Shown one piece after another: positions 1 to 6,715 of a stretch of DNA of 10,961 nt; the first letter of the stretch is position 1, and each line of letters begins with the position of its first letter. The position numbers and the translations under genes are program-made. Origin of the DNA: Oscillospiraceae bacterium (GTDB taxonomy: Bacteria; Bacillota; Clostridia; Oscillospirales; Ruminococcaceae); NCBI GenBank assembly GCA_017410745.1, contig JAFPPJ010000404.1, positions 1 to 10,961 on the forward strand, read 5' to 3'. The notes under the pieces were generated by a model. The model was not told where the DNA came from, searched no databases, and saw nothing but the letters and a program-made list of their open reading frames with translations.

Positions 1-36
1 CAGAGCTTGGCTGATAAAGCTGACATACTACTGCTG

Positions 37-66
37 CAAGCGGCTCATAGGAGCCGCTTGTTTTTT
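37..66 (+). terminator. Intrinsic terminator or leader hairpin before the lipoprotein gene
   Basis: A perfect 10-bp stem (CAAGCGGCTC at 37-46, GAGCCGCTTG at 51-60) with a 4-nt ATAG loop is followed directly by six T residues (61-66). This is a textbook Rho-independent terminator. The T run abuts the GGAG ribosome binding site (67-70) of the next gene, leaving no room for a promoter between them. The hairpin therefore either ends an upstream gene with some readthrough, or acts as an attenuator in the leader of the lipoprotein mRNA. Confidence 0.85.
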
Positions 67-77
67 GGAGTGATCTT

Positions 78-1433
78 ATGTATAAGAAATATGCAGCTGC
101 ACTGGCAGTGATACTGCTCGCCTCATGCAGCACATCGTCTCCCGCCTCATCGATCGAGGGGTCGGATATACCCGATGTCACGGTGAGCGAATCGTCAGCC
201 GCGGAGGATACCTCCGAGGCTGTGATCTCCCCCGATATATTGCTGTCCATGGCAAATGCCAATGCCAGACATGTATTCAATGCAGCCAATGACTACGCCA
301 CTTACTGCGAGATCGAAGGTCACCCCGTGACAGAAGGCAAATACATCTTCACTCTCACGGAGGAAGCAGGCGAGTCCGGGTATGACGGGGCACACCTCGG
401 TGAAGCGCTCAACGCAGAGATGGGATATGACGGCGGATACGCTGCGGTATTCATAGCCAAGTCCGGCTATCCCTACGAAGCCTACTGGTCTGCCGCACCC
501 ATAGAAGATACGGGCGTTTTGTCCGCTATGGCACAGCTCGATGCCGGCAGCATAAACGACGGAAAGGCCGTCGGCAAATATCCCGGCGAGATAACATTCG
601 AGGGAAAGAGCACATATACTCCTCAGGCGCTTCTCGATGAAGCAAACTCCCACGCAAAGGAAATATTCTCGAATGCTGCCGTATACTCTACCGACGTTAT
701 GGTGAGCGGGGGCAGCATCAGCGAAGGATGGTACACCTTTGCACTGTCGGCGGACAGATTCGGCTGTGAATACAGCGAGGACGGCTCTGACATCGAAGGC
801 GTACTGAACAGCTTCATGGGGAATATACAGGGCTTTGCCGCAGTGCATATCAATGCGGAAGGCAACCCGGACAAGTCTGTGTGGTCCGGCTCTCCCATAA
901 CAGAGGGCACGGAGGACAGCTTCTTCGATACCTCATCGCTGTCCGCAAGTGATATAGAGGGCGGAAAGCTTTTCGGCACCTATCCCTCTTCTGTATCCTA
1001 TGCGCAGGCAGACGGCAGCATAGTGCTGCCCGAAGACAGTCTGCCGCCCGATGAGCTTCTCGAAAAGGCAAACTCCAACGCAAAGTATCTTTTCTCGAAT
1101 GCCGCTACCTATGCGACCCTGTGCGAAGTCGAGGGCACGCCCGTGCCCGAGGGATGGCACACATTCCGTATATCCGCCGACAATTACTGCGGTGAGTACA
1201 GAAACGACGGCACGGATATCGAAAACGCAATGAGCAGCTTTATGGGGGATGTCCCGGGCTATGGTGCTGTGCGCTTTGACAAAGACAGCTGCCCCGATGC
1301 CGCACTGTGGGCATATTACCCGATCAGCGCCGAGGATGCAGAAACTATCATGACATATAAAGCTGTCGATAAGGATGATATAAAGCCGGATACCGTGGCA
1401 GGAAGATACCCTGACGGGATGACCATGAAATAA
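78..1433 (+). CDS. Secreted lipoprotein with three tandem ~120-residue repeats
   Basis: I do not recognise a named gene. The 451-residue product starts with a Lys-rich n-region, a hydrophobic segment and the lipobox LLASC, so cleavage and lipidation at Cys17 are expected. A Ser/Ala/Asp/Glu-rich linker (about 18-52) would tether the rest outside the membrane. Three imperfect repeats follow, at about residues 54-174, 185-308 and 327-449. Each opens with a helix of the type LLxxANxxAKxxFxNAAxYxT, has a central EGW/KYxF strand and a DGxDIExxxxxFMG segment, then a VWSxxPI-like strand, and ends in GxYPxxxxY/F. Repeats 2 and 3 are the closest pair. The ANxNAxxVFNAAxxYAT helix and the terminal VGxYP resemble what I recall of head domains of clostridial type IV pilin-like proteins; this is inference. 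The start has GGAG at 67-70, 7 nt upstream. Secretion is well supported; function is unknown. Confidence 0.9.
   Translation: MYKKYAAALAVILLASCSTSSPASSIEGSDIPDVTVSESSAAEDTSEAVISPDILLSMANANARHVFNAANDYATYCEIEGHPVTEGKYIFTLTEEAGESGYDGAHLGEALNAEMGYDGGYAAVFIAKSGYPYEAYWSAAPIEDTGVLSAMAQLDAGSINDGKAVGKYPGEITFEGKSTYTPQALLDEANSHAKEIFSNAAVYSTDVMVSGGSISEGWYTFALSADRFGCEYSEDGSDIEGVLNSFMGNIQGFAAVHINAEGNPDKSVWSGSPITEGTEDSFFDTSSLSASDIEGGKLFGTYPSSVSYAQADGSIVLPEDSLPPDELLEKANSNAKYLFSNAATYATLCEVEGTPVPEGWHTFRISADNYCGEYRNDGTDIENAMSSFMGDVPGYGAVRFDKDSCPDAALWAYYPISAEDAETIMTYKAVDKDDIKPDTVAGRYPDGMTMK
237..1424 (+). repeat. Three in-frame coding repeats inside the lipoprotein gene
   Basis: The repeats occupy about 237-599, 630-1001 and 1056-1424. 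Similarity is clear in protein and partly kept in DNA: the segment from GCAAACTCC at 648 matches the one at 1070 closely, including TTCTCGAATGC in both (667-677 and 1091-1101). This points to duplication within the gene, with repeats 2 and 3 younger than the split from repeat 1. Confidence 0.8.
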
Positions 1434-1458
1434 GCTCCGTTCTCTTCATTAATGACTT

Positions 1459-1497
1459 CGCCCGTAAAGCCGTATAAACGGCTTTACGGGCGTTTCT
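1459..1497 (+). terminator. Terminator between convergent lipoprotein and acyltransferase genes
   Basis: A perfect 14-bp stem (1459-1472 with 1479-1492) closes a 6-nt loop TATAAA and is followed by TTTCTTGT. It lies 26 bases after the lipoprotein stop. The minus-strand acyltransferase also ends towards it, but the minus-strand tail (AAGTCATT) is not U-rich, so termination is probably more efficient in the plus direction. Confidence 0.85.
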
Positions 1498-1524
1498 TGT
1501 CTGTATGCGGCCTAAACGATATCC

Positions 1525-2571
1525 TTATTCCGTGCGTTTTGAGATCAGCTTCTCTGCAGCCGAAAAGATGAGCGCCCTCACCTTGTCTGTAAGCATACAG
1601 CAGATGAACACCGCTATGGCACAGCATCCCATATACGGTATCAGCAGCGGATTCATCATGTGCTTATTGAATCCGAACAGCTCCACCCACAGTATCTTTC
1701 TCATATACGCGTTGTCGTGTATCAGATATATGCCGAAGGTGGATGCCCCTATGAAGTTTATCACCTTGCTGTACGGTATATCGAAGGTGGTGAACAGCGC
1801 GAATATGCATAAAGCAAGTGTGAACATCGGTGTGAACGATGCATCGTCATAGATACGCGACGCATATTTCTTCATGCTCTCATCCGCCATGATCAGCCTG
1901 TCAACATAGACGGTGGCGGCGGCGAACAGCACCAGCGACCCTGCCGCACCTGCAAGGGCAATACGCCTTTTTGTCACGCGGGCATCGGGATAATATCTCA
2001 GATATGCTCCCGTGAGATAGACTATCGACATCCACATCACGCTCTTGCCGCTCTCAAGGAATATATCCCTGCCCGTGAGCGTAGGAAGCACCGACAGTGC
2101 GGTGGTCATAGAGCACATCACCGTAAGAAACTGTGTGCGCGATGCCTTCTCTGCAAAGGCGTTGAGCACGGGAGACAGCAAATACACCGCAATATAGGCA
2201 GTGACGAACCAGTACCGTCGGTGCAGTACTATCGCTGCGGAAGAATACAGGTCCTCCCATGAGAACTCATTATAGCCCGTGACCAGCGTGATGATATATA
2301 TCCCCAGCGAATAGAACTCTGCGGCAGCCCATACGAGAACGGGCTTTTTCCACTTGAATATACTCTTGCACTGATAATAGCCCGTTATCATCATGAACAT
2401 CATAACGCCCAACTGCCCCAGTGAAATGAGCCTGGTGCCGAGCCTGTTGGGGATAAACTCCGCATATCCGAAGTCAAACTTGCCGTGCACAGCGCAGTGA
2501 TGCAGCACTATTATCAGCATGGAAAATATCCTGAGCAGCTCCATATTTGAACTTCTCTGTTTCTTGTTCAT
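1525..2571 (-). CDS. Membrane acyltransferase, Acyltransferase_3 family
   Basis: A polytopic membrane protein of 348 residues with roughly ten hydrophobic segments. Family members transfer acyl groups, often O-acetyl, to surface sugars or other carbohydrates from the membrane. Visible family signatures are the N-terminal RSSNMELLRIFSMLIIVLHH, which corresponds to the family's R-x-x-x-l-x-x-l-R-x-x-a opening with the conserved histidine, then RYWFVTAYIAVYLLSPVLN in the middle and TFGIYLIHDN near the C-terminus. I chose the ATG at 2571 because AGAGGT lies 5-6 nt upstream; an in-frame ATG at 2589 lacks a good ribosome binding site. No glycosyltransferase or capsule gene is adjacent, so the substrate cannot be inferred. 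It is a single-gene unit, divergent from the zinc-ribbon pair and convergent with the lipoprotein. Confidence 0.88.
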   Translation of the reverse strand: MNKKQRSSNMELLRIFSMLIIVLHHCAVHGKFDFGYAEFIPNRLGTRLISLGQLGVMMFMMITGYYQCKSIFKWKKPVLVWAAAEFYSLGIYIITLVTGYNEFSWEDLYSSAAIVLHRRYWFVTAYIAVYLLSPVLNAFAEKASRTQFLTVMCSMTTALSVLPTLTGRDIFLESGKSVMWMSIVYLTGAYLRYYPDARVTKRRIALAGAAGSLVLFAAATVYVDRLIMADESMKKYASRIYDDASFTPMFTLALCIFALFTTFDIPYSKVINFIGASTFGIYLIHDNAYMRKILWVELFGFNKHMMNPLLIPYMGCCAIAVFICCMLTDKVRALIFSAAEKLISKRTE

Positions 2572-2634
2572 ATACACCTCTCGCAGCATCCCGCATCTGC
2601 GGGCAAACTCTGATCGAATTTTAATGTAAAACTA

Positions 2635-2663
2635 TTGCATTTTTAATGAATATATGTTATCAT
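2635..2663 (+). promoter_or_regulatory. Sigma-A-type promoter for the zinc-ribbon gene pair
   Basis: TTGCAT (2635-2640) and TATCAT (2658-2663) are separated by exactly 17 bp of AT-rich sequence. Transcription would start near 2670, giving a ~40-nt leader before the first zinc-ribbon gene. It lies in the divergent gap shared with the acyltransferase; no comparably good minus-strand promoter was found there. Confidence 0.65.
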
Positions 2664-2709
2664 AGTAAATGACATAAGGGGGAGACCCTGTAAAAAAGGA
2701 GTGTTTATA

Positions 2710-3096
2710 ATGGATTCGGATCTCGCTTACAGCAGCGCTTCACTGATAGGCTCTCTGGCATTTCAGATAGGCATTTGCGTTGCACTGGGATTTCTCGGAA
2801 GGAAGATCGTCAGGGACAAGGGTTATCCCGACAACATGAACCATGGCTTTGCATGGTGCTTCTGGCTCGGCCTCATAGGTCTTATCGTAGTTGCTCTCAA
2901 GCAGCCCTATGTTGACCCTAACCTCACATACAATCCCTACAACTTAGGACAGAATCCTCAGTATCCCACCGGCGCACCTCAGCAGTATCAGCCTCAGCAG
3001 CCCTATCCTCAGCAGTACCCGTGGCAATGTCCCTCATGCGGCGCACAGAATGCGCCCGATGCAGGTTTCTGCGCACACTGCGGAGCAAGAAGATAA
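2710..3096 (+). CDS. Two-TM protein with Pro/Gln/Tyr linker and C-terminal zinc ribbon (copy 1)
   Basis: A 128-residue protein of unknown function. It has two hydrophobic segments (about residues 8-30 and 46-63) joined by a short polar turn with KGYP and NHGF, then KQPYVDP, a linker rich in Pro, Gln, Tyr and Asn (about 71-104), and a C-terminal zinc ribbon with Cys107, Cys110, Cys121 and Cys124 in a CPSCG-x10-CAHCG arrangement. The two segments likely form a hairpin with the zinc ribbon in the cytoplasm; the topology is inferred. The start is the ATG at 2710, with AAGGAG (2696-2701) 8 nt upstream. The in-frame GTG at 2701 overlaps that ribosome binding site and is not the start. The next gene is a clear paralog, so this is a tandem duplication. 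Such membrane-anchored zinc ribbons are common and poorly characterised in Firmicutes. Confidence 0.88.
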   Translation: MDSDLAYSSASLIGSLAFQIGICVALGFLGRKIVRDKGYPDNMNHGFAWCFWLGLIGLIVVALKQPYVDPNLTYNPYNLGQNPQYPTGAPQQYQPQQPYPQQYPWQCPSCGAQNAPDAGFCAHCGARR

Positions 3097-3102
3097 TTGA
3101 CG

Positions 3103-3127
3103 ACCGCTGCTGTACAGCAGCGGTTTT
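3103..3127 (+). terminator. Intergenic hairpin between the two zinc-ribbon paralogs
   Basis: A perfect 22-bp palindrome (3103-3124) can form a 9-bp stem with a GTAC loop; its right arm runs into TTTT (3124-3127). It starts 7 bases after the stop of copy 1. The AGGAGG of copy 2 begins 5 bases later, so no separate promoter fits. It is probably a partial terminator or mRNA-stabilising stem that lowers expression of copy 2 relative to copy 1. Confidence 0.75.
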
Positions 3128-3144
3128 CATATAGGAGGAACAAA

Positions 3145-3615
3145 ATGGCTTACAATGACGTTTTTGCTATAATCATGGTGATATTTATATATCTGGGGAT
3201 ACCCATAGCCTTCGGCATCGTCTGTGACAGGATAGTCAAGGGCAAGGGCTATCCGCCCGAGAAGAACCACGGCTTCCTGTGGGGCTTCTTCCTGCACATC
3301 ATCGGTCTTATCGTATGCATATGCAAGCAGCCCTATGTTGACCCCATGCTGTACAGACAATATCCGCCCTATCCGTATCCGCAGCAGCCCTACCCGCCGC
3401 AGCAGCCGTACCAGCAGTATCCTCCGCAGCAGTATCCCCCTCAGCAGGGATACCCGCAGCCCTACGGACAACCGCAGTATCAGCCCGTACCGCAGCCGCC
3501 TCAGCCGGGATTTCAGCCGCTCGTGCATCCCTATGCATGGCAGTGCAAGGCGTGCGGCGCACAGAACGAGCCCGAAGCAGAGTTCTGCGTACACTGCGGA
3601 GCAGGCAGAATATGA
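3145..3615 (+). CDS. Two-TM protein with Pro/Gln/Tyr-repeat linker and C-terminal zinc ribbon (copy 2)
   Basis: A 156-residue paralog of the preceding gene; function unknown. Shared landmarks in the same order are a hydrophobic segment (6-27), KGKGYP, NHGFLWGF, a second hydrophobic segment (43-60), KQPYVDP, a linker, and a zinc ribbon with Cys134, Cys137, Cys148 and Cys151 (CKACG-x10-CVHCG). The linker (about 71-125) is longer than in copy 1 and almost entirely Pro, Gln and Tyr in YPPQQ-like units, so it should be disordered. I chose the ATG at 3145 because AGGAGG (3133-3138) sits 6 nt upstream; the frame remains open further upstream but only through the intergenic hairpin. It is probably co-transcribed with copy 1 by readthrough of the hairpin. 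Confidence 0.88.
   Translation: MAYNDVFAIIMVIFIYLGIPIAFGIVCDRIVKGKGYPPEKNHGFLWGFFLHIIGLIVCICKQPYVDPMLYRQYPPYPYPQQPYPPQQPYQQYPPQQYPPQQGYPQPYGQPQYQPVPQPPQPGFQPLVHPYAWQCKACGAQNEPEAEFCVHCGAGRI
3355..3519 (+). repeat. Low-complexity Pro/Gln/Tyr coding repeat
   Basis: This stretch encodes degenerate YPPQQ/PQQPY units, with repeated CAGCAG and TATCCSCC tracts in the DNA. It is the linker of zinc-ribbon copy 2 and is roughly 20 residues longer than its counterpart in copy 1. Such tracts can expand or contract by slippage. Confidence 0.7.
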
Positions 3616-3622
3616 TAAACAG

Positions 3623-3655
3623 CCGTTGCCACATTCGTGGCAACGGTCGCTTTTT
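3623..3655. terminator. Shared convergent terminator
   Basis: A perfect 10-bp stem (CCGTTGCCAC at 3623-3632, GTGGCAACGG at 3637-3646) has an ATTC loop and is followed by TCGC and then five T residues on the plus strand. It ends the zinc-ribbon pair and lies just beyond the stop of the minus-strand gene at 3654. The minus-strand tail (CTGTTTATC) is less U-rich, so it is clearest as a plus-strand terminator. Confidence 0.82.
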
Positions 3656-6600
3656 ACATCTTATAGAATCGCTGGAATATTGCGTAGCCTGCTGCAAATG
3701 CCAGATTGTACAGCAGCACCATAGTTACCGTCAGTTCCCTGAAATTGCGTATCAGAACAAGGAACAGCACCAAGAGTATGCCGAAGAGTATCTGTGCCGC
3801 CTGTGTGGCAATGCCTACGGATGTCACCGTGTGCAGCGTCTTTGTGCCGAGTATCATCTGCACGAATGAGGGGAAGCTGCCCGTGCAGGCGAGCTTTGCA
3901 TCGGCCTGTGCGGTAAATCCGACCGCTTCCGAGAAATCGCTGTGGTAGCGGAAGGGCACGAGCCTGAAGAATGACGGCGATACGTCGAACAGATCAGAGA
4001 GCGTATTCACCGCAAGCATCGAATCCACAGACCTGAGCATCACCTGTATGTTCTTGCGCTCGAGGTCTCTGAGTGCCTGTACTATGGGATAGGAAGGAAC
4101 GAGCTCTATTATGAACATCGCGGAGAGCTGACCGGATATGGAAAGATATACCGCTATCCTGCCGTCCTTCGTGTATTCCTGCTCCTTTACCGCGGAGGGG
4201 AGCCCCTCTATGCTGTGATTTATCATCAGGTCACGGTTGCCCAGGAGCACTCTCTTGTTGTTTATCCAGCCGCAGAGCCCCATGGAATCTTCATAAAGGT
4301 AGCTCTCCACAGGAGAAAGCATCTGTGTCTTGCCGCATATTATCTCGTAGAACATGCTGTCGAGTATGCTGCCCGACTGATGCGTAAGGCTTGCCGCCTG
4401 CACTATCGCTTCATCCATAGATGTGTTGAAGAAGCTCTTTATGTTCATCAGCTTTATGCTACCCGCAGGGAAAAGCTGTGCGGCATCCACCATGACGCTG
4501 TTCACGCCCGAGAATTCCTCTATGCTGTCAAAGCCTATGACCGCTCCCTGCTTCTTTGCGCAGGATTCGGAAAGGCGGTTCATCGGGAGATTTACTATAA
4601 GCATCATAGCGTAGCACGAGCATACTGCCCATACTGCCGAGAATACCGACAGACCCACGCAGAACGCGCCCATCGAGCCGGATTCCTCTCTTGACATGAA
4701 GCCCGCCACAATGCCTATCACTACGGAGAATATGCCTATCAGCGGCACCTGCTTGCGGCAGAAGCCGTCCGTGCTGTCTGTGGTATAGGAGTTCTTCAGG
4801 AAGTTCGTGACCATCTCGGTCTTGTGCATACCTGCCAGACGGGGAAGGTCTGTGAGCGCACCGCGCGTGAAGTTGACCGCCTGTTCGCTGTCCTCCTTCA
4901 TGCAGAAAAGCGCATAATGCTCGGTATCGCCCGAGATATTTGCAAACCCTCGCTGCGTCCGGAATACTATCAGCAGCTTCCCGACGGTGTTGAATATCAG
5001 CGCACCCAGCGCTACGGGCATATATACGAATGCGAAATTGCCGCGTATGACATTTGTCGAGAGCAGCGACAGGAGCGACGTGAGCAGGCTCGATACGAGC
5101 GTCACGGCACACAGCGAATCATTGTTCGGCTTGAGGGAAAAGAGCTGTGAGAGACCGCTCATCATATTGTTCAGGCATACTATGCCGGCGATCACTCCCA
5201 CCGCGGTATTTATCGTCAGGAACGAATCGGGGCGCAGACGCTTGTCTATCATCGTAAGGGTCTTGAGCACGGGCAGCGTCAGATCGTTTGCCACTGCGAT
5301 ATATACCGATACCGCAAAGCATATCACGAGTACGAGCAGACGTATTATGAGCTCGCTCTTCTGCTTTTCGATGTGCTGTGCGATAGCAGGAGCATCCATC
5401 AGCGACTCGAAATCATCTATGGTCTCGGGCTCATTGTCCTCCTCTATCGCTATGGGCTCTTCCTTCTCATCCGCGGCGTCATCGTCGGAGTCGAGCCCCT
5501 TGTAGTCGAAGCTCCTTACCTTCTCCTCCCTGCTCTGGCGCAGCTTCTCGAGGCGCTGTATCTCGGGGTTCGCCGTCTTGAACGAGAATGTATCGCTGAG
5601 TATCTTTCCCGAAAGTCCGAAGTCCACATCGGATGCCTGCGGCCTTTCTATGGGGCGTACTTCCTTCTTTATCTTGCGCGAGCCGAGCTCGCTCACACCG
5701 TCATCCTCTTTGGCTATGAGCTTGTTCACCATATCCGTGAGAGGCTTGAGCGGTGAAGTGTCCACCGTGATCTTCTTCGGCGGGTCGTACTGCTCTATTA
5801 TGCTTTCAAGGTCAAGCTCGCTCACCTTGTCAAGATCCTGATACTTGTCAAGGGGATTGTCCACACGCTTGACTTCGGGTTCCTTCCCCACAGGACGGGG
5901 CAGCTCTTCGGGGATGTCATCATCCGAGGAATACTTCTCGCTGTACTCCTCCATCTCCATCTTCTCCGACAGGGAATGACCCTGATCATCCTCAAATTTC
6001 AGATCCGCGGGCAAAGTATGCATGTCGTCGTTCATCGACTGCTGTATCAGTTCCTCGCGCTCCTCCTCGGTGAAAAGCGGTATGCTCCCGTATTTCTTCT
6101 CGAAATCATCGTCCTCGTCATGTACGCCTTCCACATCACCGAGAAGATCAAGTCCGAAGCCCTTCTGAGCCTTGTCCTTCTTCTTCCTTTTCCACGGGAA
6201 TATGCTCTCCTTTTCGCCCTTGGGGCGCTTTATGGAGAAAAACGGCTTGTCTGCTTTCTCGGGTATATCCGGGAATTCCTCCGGCGCATCTGCGCTCTCC
6301 GGGTTCTCTTCACGGTCAAGGCGCTCCGCTTCGAGCTCTATCGAGGTCTTGAGCTCCTGAGGGACATTCTTCCTCTCATAGTCGCCGCTCATGATCTCGT
6401 AGTTTATCTGCTGCTGCTTTTTCGCCCTGTCCTCGGGAGAAAGCTCTTCATCGGGGACAAGAGTTATATTGGCTGCCTTGCGCCGTATCTCCTCGGCAGA
6501 GGGATAGCTTCCGGGCTGGGAGATATTGAAGCCGCTGACGGACAGGGCAGAATCACCGTTGTCGAAGATGTCTGCCAGATCATCGTCATAGCTGCTGGTC

Positions 6601-6701
6601 GCAGGGTAACTGCGAAGTATATCATCAAGCTGATCCGGATCCCCGGAAGAGCCCTTGAATTCCCCCAGTATATCATCTATCGAATAATTCTTATCAGTCA
6701 A
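3654..6701 (-). CDS. Degenerate (pseudo) P1B-type ATPase with long acidic cytoplasmic N-terminus
   Basis: A 1015-residue protein. Residues 1 to ~450 are hydrophilic, strongly acidic and probably disordered, with one basic patch (KRKKKDKAQK). Eight hydrophobic segments follow at about 451-471, 494-514, 530-548, 556-577, 651-669, 678-702, 960-984 and 987-1008. Soluble regions lie after segments 4 and 6, which is the layout of heavy-metal P1B ATPases. CSC (694-696) in segment 6 sits where CPC belongs. AKKQGAVIGFDSIEEFSGVN then leads into VMVDAAQLFPAG, aligning with VVFDKTGTLTEG: the Asp (739) is kept but KTGT is AAQL. GNRDLM matches the nucleotide-domain GN; LRSVDS replaces the TGDN region; no TGE or GDGxND is visible. 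Hence it is probably not an ATPase. The TTG start at 6701 has GAGG 8 nt upstream; a TTG at 6719 is the alternative. It follows rlmB with a 14-nt gap. Confidence 0.82.
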   Translation of the reverse strand: MTDKNYSIDDILGEFKGSSGDPDQLDDILRSYPATSSYDDDLADIFDNGDSALSVSGFNISQPGSYPSAEEIRRKAANITLVPDEELSPEDRAKKQQQINYEIMSGDYERKNVPQELKTSIELEAERLDREENPESADAPEEFPDIPEKADKPFFSIKRPKGEKESIFPWKRKKKDKAQKGFGLDLLGDVEGVHDEDDDFEKKYGSIPLFTEEEREELIQQSMNDDMHTLPADLKFEDDQGHSLSEKMEMEEYSEKYSSDDDIPEELPRPVGKEPEVKRVDNPLDKYQDLDKVSELDLESIIEQYDPPKKITVDTSPLKPLTDMVNKLIAKEDDGVSELGSRKIKKEVRPIERPQASDVDFGLSGKILSDTFSFKTANPEIQRLEKLRQSREEKVRSFDYKGLDSDDDAADEKEEPIAIEEDNEPETIDDFESLMDAPAIAQHIEKQKSELIIRLLVLVICFAVSVYIAVANDLTLPVLKTLTMIDKRLRPDSFLTINTAVGVIAGIVCLNNMMSGLSQLFSLKPNNDSLCAVTLVSSLLTSLLSLLSTNVIRGNFAFVYMPVALGALIFNTVGKLLIVFRTQRGFANISGDTEHYALFCMKEDSEQAVNFTRGALTDLPRLAGMHKTEMVTNFLKNSYTTDSTDGFCRKQVPLIGIFSVVIGIVAGFMSREESGSMGAFCVGLSVFSAVWAVCSCYAMMLIVNLPMNRLSESCAKKQGAVIGFDSIEEFSGVNSVMVDAAQLFPAGSIKLMNIKSFFNTSMDEAIVQAASLTHQSGSILDSMFYEIICGKTQMLSPVESYLYEDSMGLCGWINNKRVLLGNRDLMINHSIEGLPSAVKEQEYTKDGRIAVYLSISGQLSAMFIIELVPSYPIVQALRDLERKNIQVMLRSVDSMLAVNTLSDLFDVSPSFFRLVPFRYHSDFSEAVGFTAQADAKLACTGSFPSFVQMILGTKTLHTVTSVGIATQAAQILFGILLVLFLVLIRNFRELTVTMVLLYNLAFAAGYAIFQRFYKM

Positions 6702-6715
6702 TCCGAGCACCTCAA

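Noticed and set aside
1..14. Possible end of an upstream gene (a frame ending in TGA at 12-14, just before the terminator)
   Set aside because: Only four codons are visible, so no coding claim can be supported.
2590..2603. Small inverted repeat CCCGCA-TC-TGCGGG upstream of the acyltransferase
   Set aside because: A 2-nt loop is too tight for a good hairpin and there is no U tract; the site may be chance.
2604..2665. Minus-strand promoter for the acyltransferase in the divergent gap
   Set aside because: Best candidate boxes (TTCATT and TACATT) are weak matches; a promoter must exist but I could not place it.
2701..2709. GTG start for zinc-ribbon copy 1
   Set aside because: It overlaps the AAGGAG ribosome binding site that serves the ATG at 2710.
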